DNA of 64,000 nt from contig JBKAHA010000001.1 of the NCBI GenBank assembly GCA_046290675.1, positions 868,001 through 932,000 of the forward strand. The letters are read 5' to 3'. Numbering within the stretch: the first letter of the stretch is position 1; every line of letters starts with the position of its first letter. The notes beneath the pieces were generated by a model, which did no database searches, was not told the DNA's origin, and saw nothing but the letters and a program-made list of their open reading frames with translations. This DNA comes from Aureliella sp046290675. Lineage in GTDB: Bacteria > Planctomycetota > Planctomycetia > Pirellulales > Pirellulaceae. Below, one piece after another: positions 24,689-33,556 of the stretch. Position numbers and translations under genes: made by a program.

Positions 24689-27346
24689 ATGAAATTCGAC
24701 TGCATCCCGATTCGATTTGCTTCACTTCCATCACTCCGAACTTCAATGCAGTTCGACGGCACACGATTTTCGCATGCGGAAAGCTCAAATGCGATTCGTT
24801 TCGCCCGCGGCTTGCTCGCGTCACTAGTTGTCGCTTTCTTCGCCGTTTGCGCGACTCCAGCAGCGGCTCAGGAGAAGAAGCAGGCCAAGGATTCAAATTG
24901 GGCAAAGTGGGAGGCGGAAGCAAAAGCGCAAGACCAGGCTGCGGAATCCAAAGCCGAGGTCTTCTTTTCATTTGACCGAATGCCATGGCGTGATGTGATC
25001 CAGTGGATTGCGGATGAAGCCAATGTCGCGCTCCATTACGAAGAACTTCCCCCCGGGAGTTTCTCGTACGACGACCCGAATCCATTCTCAACGCAGGAAG
25101 CCATCGACCGGTTGAATCTATTCCTTCTGCCGCAGGGCTTCAGTCTGGTTCAGAGTGGCAAACTCCTTTCCGTCATCAATCTGGGCGATCCAAGAAGCCT
25201 CCAGACTCTCGATCAGCTTGCCCGGTTCGTCAAGATCGACCAACTCGAAGACTTGCCGACTCACGACGTCGTTAAATGCATGTTCCCACTAGGTGAACTT
25301 GAAGTGGAAGACGCACTGGAAGAGTTGTCCGTTTTAAAGCTCATGACGCAGCCTGCTCCGTTCAACAAGACGAAGCAACTCATGATTACGGACACGGTTG
25401 GAAAGCTGCTCAATGTGAAAGCGATCATCGAGTCGTTTCAACCTTCGACGCTCGACAACGGCACAGTGATGCGTAACTTCGCCCTCAAGCACGTCGAGGC
25501 CGAAGACATTTTGGGTGTCGCACGACCGCACCTCGGACTTGCAACGGGAGAGATGATTGGCATCGATGTCAGCATTTCCGCCGACCTTCAAGGCCAGAAT
25601 ATCTTCGTGACTGGCGTCGAGGATAAAGTCAAACTGATCGAAGGGTTAGTCCGAGACCTCGATATACCTCAAAATGTGCTCACCGCCGCTGACGGCCAAG
25701 CCACGTTGAAGTCCCATTTTGTCGAAGGCGGAAATGTGGACACCGTCTACAACGTGTTGCAGACGCTGTTGGCTGGAAAGCAAGCACGTGTCTCTGTCGA
25801 TGAGGATTCGAGCAGCATCGTTGCATTTGCGTCACCCACCATCCAAGACGAAATCAAGCAGACGGTCGCGCAACTCGCTGCATCAGAACCCGACTTTGAG
25901 ATCATCGATCTGCAGCATGTGGATCCCTACTTTGTGATTTCTCTACTTGAAGAAATGCTCGACTTGCCCACCGCATTTGATGATCCGGACGACGTCGATC
26001 CCGACGCACCGACGATCGATGCCGATCCAGGCAACATGCGTCTCTTCGTGCGGGGCAAACGACACCGAATCGACCAGATCAAAAAGATCGTAGCGGGCTT
26101 AGACGTCACCACGGTCGGCAACGCTGAGAAGCTTCGCTTGCTTCCCATGCGTGGCAGCCAAGCAGAAAAGGCATTGATGATTCGCTCCAAGTTCTGGGAC
26201 CGGGACAACCCAGTGATCTATTTCCCGAGCGAAGACGAAATCGAACCGTCAACCGAACGAACTCTGGACGATTCCACAGAGCGTCCCCATCTGACGACGT
26301 TGCGTCGGTGGGATTCCTCACCTGCTCCAAGATATTTGACCGATCGATCTCAGACCGGCGAGCCTCCCATTCGGGCCCAAATGACCCCACGTGGACTCAT
26401 GCTCCAGTGTGAAGATACTGCAGCGTTGGATGCGTTCGAACAAGACCTTCGCATGATTGCAGGACCTTCCGGCTCTTTGCCATCGAAGCCAATCGTTTTC
26501 TACCTGAAATATGTAAAACCGGATTCCGCGCTTCGAATGCTGGCGGAACTGTTGGATGGTGGTGAAACCGCAGAAGAGGCGGAAGCGGGAACGCTCGTTA
26601 ACGGATTGGTCAGCTCTTTTGGTGACTACAATCCGAGCCTCCTGACCTCCCGAGACGGTCTCATCACGCTCATGGCTGGAACAATCACGGTTGTGGCTGA
26701 TCCACGACTGAATCGCCTCATTGCCCAAGGCAGCATGGATGACATTGATCGCATCGAGTCGTATTTGAAAATCATCGACAAGAGCACCGGTATTACCGAT
26801 GTCGCGACGTACGGGACAAGCCATATCATCGAATTGCAACACACCGATGCGTCCGAAATCGCTCAGACGGTACGCGACGCCTACGCAAACCGCATCGCAA
26901 GTAATTCGCGTGGTTCAGCGGGCGTGCAGGGCCAAGACCCGAGAGCAGCCGACGCGAAATCTCGCGGCGAGGATCGCGGTGAAGAAAATTCGAAGTCGAG
27001 AAAGTCCAACAAAGCAAGCAGCAGCGGAGGCGACGCAGCCCAAGCACTCGAACCGGCGATGACGGTCGCCGTTCACGAGAGAAGTAATTCGATCATCATC
27101 ACGGCACCGGATCAGTTGTTTGCCGAGGTTGAAAAATTGGTGAAGTCGCTGGACACACAGAGCCAGCAGACAGTCGAAGTCATCGCTCCGAGTAACTCTG
27201 CACTATTGCAGGCGATGTTCGGTGAAGGCGCTTCTAGTACGTCTGACTCGCGTGGCAGTTCGAACAGCCGCAGTAGCTCGTCTCGTTCGCGGGGCTCTGA
27301 AGGAGAGCGACTCCAAGCTTTTCTTCGGCAGCGATTTGGTAAGTAG
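24689..27346 (+). CDS. exported secretin-like protein built from N domains, no barrel domain
   Basis: A protein of up to 885 residues from ATG 24689 (alternative ATG 24746). A signal peptide ends near CATPAAAQ. An N0/STN-like domain follows (about residues 88-165), then about six repeats of the secretin N1/N2-type ring-building fold, each with the pattern hydrophobic-Lx(H/Y)V-x4-L and a closing FVTG or IITA strand plus a VxxLDI helix (for example RNFALKHVEAEDILGVARPH and HIIELQHTDASEIAQTVRDA). The tail after residue about 835 is a Ser/Arg low-complexity stretch. The C-terminal secretin barrel signature seen in GspD/PilQ is absent. It probably forms a periplasmic ring or tube, alone or with partners. 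It lies between the giant TPR and EF-hand genes. Confidence 0.75.
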   Translation: MKFDCIPIRFASLPSLRTSMQFDGTRFSHAESSNAIRFARGLLASLVVAFFAVCATPAAAQEKKQAKDSNWAKWEAEAKAQDQAAESKAEVFFSFDRMPWRDVIQWIADEANVALHYEELPPGSFSYDDPNPFSTQEAIDRLNLFLLPQGFSLVQSGKLLSVINLGDPRSLQTLDQLARFVKIDQLEDLPTHDVVKCMFPLGELEVEDALEELSVLKLMTQPAPFNKTKQLMITDTVGKLLNVKAIIESFQPSTLDNGTVMRNFALKHVEAEDILGVARPHLGLATGEMIGIDVSISADLQGQNIFVTGVEDKVKLIEGLVRDLDIPQNVLTAADGQATLKSHFVEGGNVDTVYNVLQTLLAGKQARVSVDEDSSSIVAFASPTIQDEIKQTVAQLAASEPDFEIIDLQHVDPYFVISLLEEMLDLPTAFDDPDDVDPDAPTIDADPGNMRLFVRGKRHRIDQIKKIVAGLDVTTVGNAEKLRLLPMRGSQAEKALMIRSKFWDRDNPVIYFPSEDEIEPSTERTLDDSTERPHLTTLRRWDSSPAPRYLTDRSQTGEPPIRAQMTPRGLMLQCEDTAALDAFEQDLRMIAGPSGSLPSKPIVFYLKYVKPDSALRMLAELLDGGETAEEAEAGTLVNGLVSSFGDYNPSLLTSRDGLITLMAGTITVVADPRLNRLIAQGSMDDIDRIESYLKIIDKSTGITDVATYGTSHIIELQHTDASEIAQTVRDAYANRIASNSRGSAGVQGQDPRAADAKSRGEDRGEENSKSRKSNKASSSGGDAAQALEPAMTVAVHERSNSIIITAPDQLFAEVEKLVKSLDTQSQQTVEVIAPSNSALLQAMFGEGASSTSDSRGSSNSRSSSSRSRGSEGERLQAFLRQRFGK

Positions 27347-27459
27347 CGTCGCATCGTTTAAAGCGATTCGTGAAGACGGACTCCTGCGACAACAGGGGTT
27401 GAAATTGCAACTGGTTCGGCGACTAACGCTCGGACTGATTCAATTGGGGCAGCATTAAC

Positions 27460-29370
27460 ATGTACCGAATTCGTTCTTTAGCTTCGGTTGGATTTGCTTT
27501 CAGCTGCCTGCTCAGCCTCGTTGCATTGCCAGTTTCGGAGGCCCACGCACAGGCCGGCTTGCGTGAGTCACTCGAGCGATTGGACAAAGACGAAGATGGG
27601 CGGATCGGCCCAGACGAGATCACCCCGCTCGCGAGGCCCTATCTCGAACGGATAGCCAAAGCTCGGCGATTGTCTCTGTATCGCGAAAACGACATATCCG
27701 ATTTCCAAGAAGCAGCGAGAATCTACTATGCACTGCAGAACGGAGTTGCGAGTGATCGGACTCGAGCGACGCCGGATGAAAGTCTGCGTTCCTTTCGTCC
27801 CGATGATGACGATTACCTGGTGCCCGAATTCGGGCTAGCCGAAGTCAAATACCGCTACACCCAAGATGACGTTGATGAAGCTGAGAACACGCTGAATCGC
27901 TACGATCGTGACGACAACGGTTTTCTCTCCCGACGCGAAGTGCTTCGTGCACGTTGGACTCACCTGGATCCATTTGAAAGTGACGTCAACAAGGACAATC
28001 AACTCAGCAAAATGGAGCTGATCCAACGGTATGCACGTCGTCGTTTGCTCGATGATGCGTCGGACGAATTGGTGCAGCGAGCACGTCGAGTTGGAAATGG
28101 TATTGAGCCATCAAGAAAACGACCTGAGGGGCGTGAAGATCGTTCGAGTTGGTGGCGTCGCGGCGGAAGCAGTTCTTGGTTGGCTGCTAGCCTCCTCGGC
28201 CGCTTTGACGCGAACCGCAATGGTCGGCTTGAAGCGGGCGAATCAGCCGAACTCGGAATGCCTGTAGGCATCATCGACATCGACCGAAACGGTGAACTCA
28301 CACGCGAAGAACTGTTGGCTTATCTGCAGCCCATGCAGGAAGAGTTTGGAGAACCGGGCGACGGACTTCCAGGTTGGTTCTACGAACTCGATCAGAATCG
28401 GGATACGCAAATTTCAATGCCCGAATTTGCGGCGGAATGGTCCGACGGCAGAGTCGAGGAATTCGATCGGCTCGACCTGAATCAAGATGGCTTGTTAACT
28501 GAGAGCGAAGTCCTCCAAGCCAAATCGGTCATGGGCGGATCCTTCTCGAACGATACCGCAACCATACTTCCACCGCGCAAAACCATTATCTCAGAGATTG
28601 AGGTTACCGAAGATCTAGAAATTCGGGAGCTCTCGCTGCAACTCTCCATCACCCACACGAGTGTTGGCTATCTGGATGGCTATTTGACTGGGCCCGACGG
28701 CCAACGGATCGAGTTGTTTACTGAAGTAGGCGGAAGCGGGGATCACTTCCAGAAAACGACTTTCTCAGACAAAGCTTCGGCTCCCATCAACAAAGCACGC
28801 CCGCCCTTCGAGGGTAAATTCCTCCCTGAAGGCCTCGTCAAGCGGCAACCCGGACTCGGGCACTGGACAGGGAAAAACGCAAAAGGCGTTTGGCAGCTCG
28901 TCATTCGCGGTACGCGCAGCGAACGATTCGGCATGCTCCACGACTGGAAACTCATGTTCCAAGCGCAAGAAGACTCAATCGGCGAACGCTTCGCGGCCAT
29001 GCAGGCAGAAAAAGAGGCCAACGACGGCCAATCCCAAACACAATCGCGTCCATCATCTCCAGCTCAGAATGCGGCGTACTCTGCCAACTCGGATTCCAAA
29101 CGAGCTCGGGGTGAACAGGCAACCCAAGCCTGGGTCAACGCAGGCGGCTCCGAACAGGTCAAGCGGCGTCAGGAGGCTCTCGAACGCTATCGGGCGTGGG
29201 AAGCCAAAATGAAGGCAGAGGGGCGTGAAATTACTGGTGAGGGCAAGAAACAATTCTTCGGCGAATTTTCTTCCGATCGAGGGAAAGAGCGTGGAGAAAA
29301 ACGTTCACGCGACGAGAAGGCCGAATGGAAGGCGAAGCAGCGTTACGAAAAAGGGAAGTCACCCAAATAA
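27460..29370 (+). CDS. exported EF-hand protein with proprotein-convertase P domain
   Basis: A protein of 636 residues with a signal peptide (cleavage near AHA-QAG). About seven EF-hand-like calcium loops follow across residues 40-350, among them DKDEDGRIGPDE, DRDDNGFLSRRE, DANRNGRLEAGE, DIDRNGELTREE, DQNRDTQISMPE and DLNQDGLLTESE. Residues about 370-505 match the P/Homo B domain of subtilisin-like convertases (TSVGYLDGYLTGPDG, then KGVWQLVIRGTRSERFG), but no protease catalytic domain is present. The last 120 residues are highly charged, rich in Lys, Arg and Glu. It lies 113 bases after the secretin-like gene in the same direction. A calcium-dependent adhesion or scaffold role is inferred. 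Confidence 0.82.
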   Translation: MYRIRSLASVGFAFSCLLSLVALPVSEAHAQAGLRESLERLDKDEDGRIGPDEITPLARPYLERIAKARRLSLYRENDISDFQEAARIYYALQNGVASDRTRATPDESLRSFRPDDDDYLVPEFGLAEVKYRYTQDDVDEAENTLNRYDRDDNGFLSRREVLRARWTHLDPFESDVNKDNQLSKMELIQRYARRRLLDDASDELVQRARRVGNGIEPSRKRPEGREDRSSWWRRGGSSSWLAASLLGRFDANRNGRLEAGESAELGMPVGIIDIDRNGELTREELLAYLQPMQEEFGEPGDGLPGWFYELDQNRDTQISMPEFAAEWSDGRVEEFDRLDLNQDGLLTESEVLQAKSVMGGSFSNDTATILPPRKTIISEIEVTEDLEIRELSLQLSITHTSVGYLDGYLTGPDGQRIELFTEVGGSGDHFQKTTFSDKASAPINKARPPFEGKFLPEGLVKRQPGLGHWTGKNAKGVWQLVIRGTRSERFGMLHDWKLMFQAQEDSIGERFAAMQAEKEANDGQSQTQSRPSSPAQNAAYSANSDSKRARGEQATQAWVNAGGSEQVKRRQEALERYRAWEAKMKAEGREITGEGKKQFFGEFSSDRGKERGEKRSRDEKAEWKAKQRYEKGKSPK

Positions 29371-29480
29371 CGCACCCGACGGCTCGAATGAATCGCCATC
29401 ACGATGCCTGAATCCGACGTCTTGCTGCCAAGTTGTCCCTGCGTGCCCCCCAAGTCTTTGTACTGATTCTTCAGGATTTC

Positions 29481-29648
29481 TTTCCGTAGACGGGGCCAAT
29501 CAAAGTTTAAAGTTGGGAAGAATTCCTCCCCGTCGCTCAGGCTCCGACCCTCCGCAAATTCCTCGCGAAACTCGGAAACAGAGGGTTAGGTATTGAATTG
29601 CTACTCAACCCAAGTTCAAACTTTGATTGCCCCTGTTTCCGTAGACGG
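29481..29648. repeat. MITE-like element: inverted arms flanked by 13-bp direct repeats
   Basis: The 13-base word TTTCCGTAGACGG occurs at 29481-29493 and again at 29636-29648. Between the copies are imperfect inverted arms at about 29491-29520 and 29606-29635 (core CAATCAAAGTTT and AAACTTTGATTG, about 25 of 30 positions pairing with one bulge). The geometry resembles terminal inverted repeats inside a target-site duplication of a small non-autonomous element, although 13 bases is long for a duplication. It sits in the 378-base gap before the sulfatase start, and no gene is seen in that gap. Confidence 0.6.
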
Positions 29649-29748
29649 CAGACTAGCAACACGCTCTGCGATGCGCCAAAATGAGGCGTTCCCCTTTTTT
29701 GCCATTCGACCAGATGAGTCGAACCTCCTCACGCGTGGGCCAATCCCT

Positions 29749-31290
29749 ATGTCAGCTTGGACAATGCCAAGACCACTCTCGATCGCGACACGCACCCTAA
29801 TTTTCCTGGTGGCTATTGGCGAGTTGACTTGGCCAGCAGATGCCACCGCACAGGAGAACTCGACAAACCAGTCTCGACCAAATGTGATTCTGATGATCGC
29901 AGACGATATGAACTGGGATGACTGCGGCGCGTACGGCAATCCAGCGATACGCACACCGAATATTGATCAGCTCGCGACGGAAGGCGTGAGATTCCAACAC
30001 GCTTACCTAACCTGCAGCTCATGTAGTCCATCACGCTCCAGCATGATCACCGGCAAGTACCCACACAACACCGGTGCAGAGCAATTGCATTGGCCATTGC
30101 CTGAGGGCTCCGACACCTTTGTGCGGCACCTAAAGGAAGCTGGTTATTACACAGCCTCTGCAGGCAAATGGCATTTGGGCGACGCCATTCGAAACGACTT
30201 CGACAAGATCTACGAAGCCTCTACGGCAGGTTTTGTACTCCCCTCTGGCAAAGACGGCGAGCCGGCCCAAATGGTCGCTGCCCAGCCCAGTGGCTGTGAA
30301 GACTGGGAAGAGGCACTCGAAAGTTGCCCCAAAGACAAACCATTTTTCTTGTGGCTGGCCGCACTCGATCCCCACCGTGAATACACCGCCGGAGCATTAG
30401 ACCCTCCTCACAAACCGGAAGAAGTGATTGTTCCCCCGCACTTACCCGACACCGCAGAAGTCCGCGGCGACCTGGCCCTTTATTACGATGAAATAGGTCG
30501 ATTAGATCAGTACGTTGGACGGGTGCTCGAGTCGCTGGAGGAATCTGGGCGAAGCGAGAACACCCTCATCTTGTTCATTAGCGACAATGGTCGACCGTTC
30601 CCAAGGGACAAAACGACGCTCTACGACGGCGGCATCCGGACTCCGCTCATTGCACGTTGGCCAAGCAAAATTAAGGCCGCGACTCAGAATCCCGCGCTGG
30701 TAAGCACCGTTGACTTGGCCGCAACGATTCTCGAGCTTGCAAGTTGCGAGCCTATGAAACAGTCTAAGTCCAGTCGCAGTTTCGCAAGTTGCCTCACCCA
30801 AGGCCAACAGCATCACCGAGATTTTGCGTTTGCAGAAGATCACTGGCATGATTACGAAGACCATGCTCGCGCGGTGATCACCCCCAATTTCAAACTCATC
30901 CGCAACGACTATACGGATCTGCCGAATACGCCACCCGCCGATGCCGGCCGTAGCCCGACCTGGCAAAAGATGCTCGCTCTACACGCAGACAACCGATTAC
31001 CTCCCATCCAACTCGGTTGTTTCTCGACACCAAGGCCGATGTGGGAACTCTATGATTTGAACAGAGACGTTGGCGAACTCCGCAGCGTAGCCGACGATCC
31101 TGCCTACGAAGACGTGCTATCGAGTTTAAGCCATGCGTTGGAAGACTGGTCCGCTGAGACGCTCGACTATTTGCCGTCCAAACGCACCCCAGATGAGTTC
31201 GACCGTGTCACCGGCCAGCCCGATCACAGCGTACGTGTCCGCCCGCGTAAGTCGAAGCAGCAAATGTTCGGATCCAACGGTCGGTATTAG
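29749..31290 (+). CDS. exported sulfatase (formylglycine type)
   Basis: A protein of 513 residues from ATG 29749. An upstream in-frame ATG (29593) would put 52 unrelated residues before the signal peptide (hydrophobic core ATRTLIFLVAIGELTW). The type I sulfatase signature CSPSR is present, with Cys92 as the residue matured to formylglycine. Metal-binding aspartates lie in ADDMNWDD (residues 51-58), and FISDNGRPF supplies the later Asp-Asn pair. The family hydrolyses sulfate esters, in marine planctomycetes typically on algal polysaccharides; the substrate is unknown. It is convergent with the TadE-like gene, only 27 bases away. Confidence 0.92.
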   Translation: MSAWTMPRPLSIATRTLIFLVAIGELTWPADATAQENSTNQSRPNVILMIADDMNWDDCGAYGNPAIRTPNIDQLATEGVRFQHAYLTCSSCSPSRSSMITGKYPHNTGAEQLHWPLPEGSDTFVRHLKEAGYYTASAGKWHLGDAIRNDFDKIYEASTAGFVLPSGKDGEPAQMVAAQPSGCEDWEEALESCPKDKPFFLWLAALDPHREYTAGALDPPHKPEEVIVPPHLPDTAEVRGDLALYYDEIGRLDQYVGRVLESLEESGRSENTLILFISDNGRPFPRDKTTLYDGGIRTPLIARWPSKIKAATQNPALVSTVDLAATILELASCEPMKQSKSSRSFASCLTQGQQHHRDFAFAEDHWHDYEDHARAVITPNFKLIRNDYTDLPNTPPADAGRSPTWQKMLALHADNRLPPIQLGCFSTPRPMWELYDLNRDVGELRSVADDPAYEDVLSSLSHALEDWSAETLDYLPSKRTPDEFDRVTGQPDHSVRVRPRKSKQQMFGSNGRY

Positions 31291-31317
31291 ATTGGCTATC
31301 AATCAACAGTTAGTCGA

Positions 31318-31752
31318 TCAATCGCGTCGAGGACGTTCGGTCAGCATTTTGGTGGCGGACTCGAAATTCACGCCGGGAAAAATGCGCGACGCCACAATCC
31401 CATTATTGGCGAATGCACCGGAAACGGTCACTTCGACTTCGCGAGTGTCCTCGGTGATGTTGGTTGGGTTAACTCGCACATTGAAACTGCGTGCCCCAAC
31501 AATTCCCATGATGCGATTGGCTTCGTTGATCGCATCTGCGCTGGTTCCACCCGGCACGATTGCCTTCCTGGCCGCCTCATAGGCTGCGTTGTCAGCCGAG
31601 TGACGGATCAAAACAGCCCACCCGAATTCAAAGATCGAGAGAATCAGGAAGAAAAGGATGGGGCCGGCAACCGCAAACTCGACCGTGGCAGCGCCCATGC
31701 GGCGCCGATGATGCCGAAAGGTCCTCGTGTTTCTTCGTTTGGTTAGGCACAT
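31318..31752 (-). CDS. TadE-like pseudopilin
   Basis: A small protein of 144 residues with a basic N-terminus, the TadE-type segment GAATVEFAVAGPILFFLILS (Glu near the start of the hydrophobic helix), and a C-terminal periplasmic domain. ATG 31752 has GAGGG about 9 bases upstream. TadE-like proteins are minor pseudopilins of Flp/Tad pilus systems. It is the last gene of a minus-strand unit: HAMP-like protein, TadE-like, vWA/TadG-like, TadE-like. The gap to the preceding gene is 11 bases. Confidence 0.85.
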   Translation of the reverse strand: MCLTKRRNTRTFRHHRRRMGAATVEFAVAGPILFFLILSIFEFGWAVLIRHSADNAAYEAARKAIVPGGTSADAINEANRIMGIVGARSFNVRVNPTNITEDTREVEVTVSGAFANNGIVASRIFPGVNFESATKMLTERPRRD

Positions 31753-31763
31753 ATTTGAATCCC

Positions 31764-33011
31764 TCAGTTCGTCAGCATGACAGGCAGGGTCAGGGCAATT
31801 TCACGGAAGGCCGCACCGAGATCGGCCTCGTTATCAGCATGCAAGTGACGCCCGCCGGTGATGTCGGCGACTTGCCGCATCAGCCCCTGGTCTGCCGCCG
31901 GACTGAAGGTAACGGTGTGCACCACGATGCCTTCATCCTTCGCCCGGTTGGCTATAGGAATCGGACTTATCCCAGTATTGTGCCTCCCGTCTGTTAGCAG
32001 GACGATCGTCGGAAACGCAAATGGGCGGGCGTTTGCTCCCAGCACCGCATTGATTCCCGTGTTCAACCCAGATCCAATTGCTGTCCCTCCGGCAATCCCG
32101 ACATTCAACATAGTTTGAACGGGACCGCGAACGGCATTGTTGTCGAAGCTCAAAGAGGAATGCTGCTCGGATTCCAAGTGACGGTAGGTATAAGCAACGC
32201 GACCGCCGCAGCCTCTTGAAACACGCGGGCACTCGTTGATGATGTTGCCTTCACTATCGAAAGTGGGGCAGCAACGACAGGTAACGGAACCGTTCGAACT
32301 GTAGGAAACAAGGCAGGTTTGTTCTTGCTGAGGCGTTCCAGCCAATTCGCCGAGAAACAAATCAATCGCCCGAGCCAAAGCGGCAAAGCGAGTATTCGGC
32401 GCCATCGGTCCGCAGTTCTCGCCATTCGCATTCGCACTGCTCGTCACTGGTAGTGCCATCGATCCTGATCGGTCGATCACAATGCAGATATCGCGGTCTA
32501 GATTCGTCGCAACGGCCGGCAACGAAAAATTACGATTCGATACATTGGCCAACCGACCAAACAAATCGATCACCGCAGAATTTCCCTGCGTGGTTCCGTT
32601 CACGCGAATGGAATTTCGAATACGCCCGCCAGGAGTAAACTGGAATTTCGAAAAGTCGCCGCCAGTCTGAACTGAAGAGCCAATCGTGATGTCGCCTGGT
32701 TGAAGCCGCAATGGGACTCCCATAATTGTGTTGCGTCCCGCGACATTAATTGCAGCTGCGATCCCAGCAGATTCGCTTTGGTCCATCGACATTCGCTTGG
32801 CACCCGCTCGAGCAGCGAAGTCGACTGAGCTCCGCAGCTCGGTACGAACCAAATGGCCACACGCGATATAGATCCCGAATCCTGCAATCAACAAGATGAC
32901 GGGTAACAAGATCGCAACCAGGGTCACGATCGCACCATTCTTTGGACGAACACTACAATTAGGCTGCGTCAGAACCGACGAAACAACGGCCATACTTCGA
33001 AGGGCTTTCAT
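31764..33011 (-). CDS. TadG-like protein with von Willebrand factor A domain
   Basis: A protein of 415 residues. The N-terminal hydrophobic segment (GAIVTLVAILLPVILLIAGF) follows the pattern of TadG-type putative pilus-assembly proteins. A von Willebrand A domain from about residue 165 to the end carries a metal-ion-dependent adhesion site: DRSGS after ICIVI, the threonine in GGTAIGSGL, and the aspartate in IVLLTDGRHNTG. The start ATG overlaps the stop of the upstream TadE-like gene (TAATG), so the two should be translationally coupled. It is expected at the cell envelope, anchored by its N-terminal helix. Neither adhesion nor pilus assembly can be assigned from sequence. Confidence 0.88.
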   Translation of the reverse strand: MKALRSMAVVSSVLTQPNCSVRPKNGAIVTLVAILLPVILLIAGFGIYIACGHLVRTELRSSVDFAARAGAKRMSMDQSESAGIAAAINVAGRNTIMGVPLRLQPGDITIGSSVQTGGDFSKFQFTPGGRIRNSIRVNGTTQGNSAVIDLFGRLANVSNRNFSLPAVATNLDRDICIVIDRSGSMALPVTSSANANGENCGPMAPNTRFAALARAIDLFLGELAGTPQQEQTCLVSYSSNGSVTCRCCPTFDSEGNIINECPRVSRGCGGRVAYTYRHLESEQHSSLSFDNNAVRGPVQTMLNVGIAGGTAIGSGLNTGINAVLGANARPFAFPTIVLLTDGRHNTGISPIPIANRAKDEGIVVHTVTFSPAADQGLMRQVADITGGRHLHADNEADLGAAFREIALTLPVMLTN

Positions 33012-33502
33012 TAGTTTGGAAACTCCTTCATCGCAACGACAGATGCTTCGAGGGTAACGGGATTGAAGAGCCTCATGATGCCCACACCGTTGCTATCAGA
33101 AGGCGCAGTAACCCGAACGGTAAATAGATCGCCTTCGCGGACAGAGGCAATGTCCGGCGAAATGCTGACATTCGCTCCTGTAATGCGTCTTTCGTTCAAT
33201 ATGTCGTTTGCGGCCCCAAGTGCCTGACCATTTGTCGCCTCAGGCTGAACGGCGTGGTGTGCCGCTTCGTACGCAGCCACTGAGAGACCTTGTTTGACGA
33301 AGATCATGCTCGCCAACTCGATCAGCGCTGCTGAAACTAGGATCAGCACCGGAGTACATATTGCTAATTCTGCAATGACAGCCCCAGATCGAGAGGGCGT
33401 CTGCTTCCGCCCTAAGCGACTTGAGTTATTGCTACGACGACAACGACTGACTTGCCGCGTCGGCATGCAATTCTGGCACCCTTTGCTTGGCCACATTTTC
33501 AT
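33011..33502 (-). CDS. TadE-like pseudopilin
   Basis: A protein of 163 residues if started at ATG 33502. A TTG at 33535 and an ATG at 33466 are alternatives, and none has a convincing ribosome-binding site. A basic N-terminus precedes the TadE-type helix (GAVIAELAICTPVLILVSAA, Glu near its start), followed by AAYEAAHHAV and a periplasmic domain. The pattern closely parallels the second TadE-like gene at 31318-31752, suggesting an old duplication. Its stop overlaps the start of the vWA gene. Confidence 0.82.
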   Translation of the reverse strand: MKMWPSKGCQNCMPTRQVSRCRRSNNSSRLGRKQTPSRSGAVIAELAICTPVLILVSAALIELASMIFVKQGLSVAAYEAAHHAVQPEATNGQALGAANDILNERRITGANVSISPDIASVREGDLFTVRVTAPSDSNGVGIMRLFNPVTLEASVVAMKEFPN

Positions 33503-33556
33503 ATCGGTAACGCCCCAGTCTGTATTTGGATTCAAGCTCTTCGGTCGGCCCGAGCG

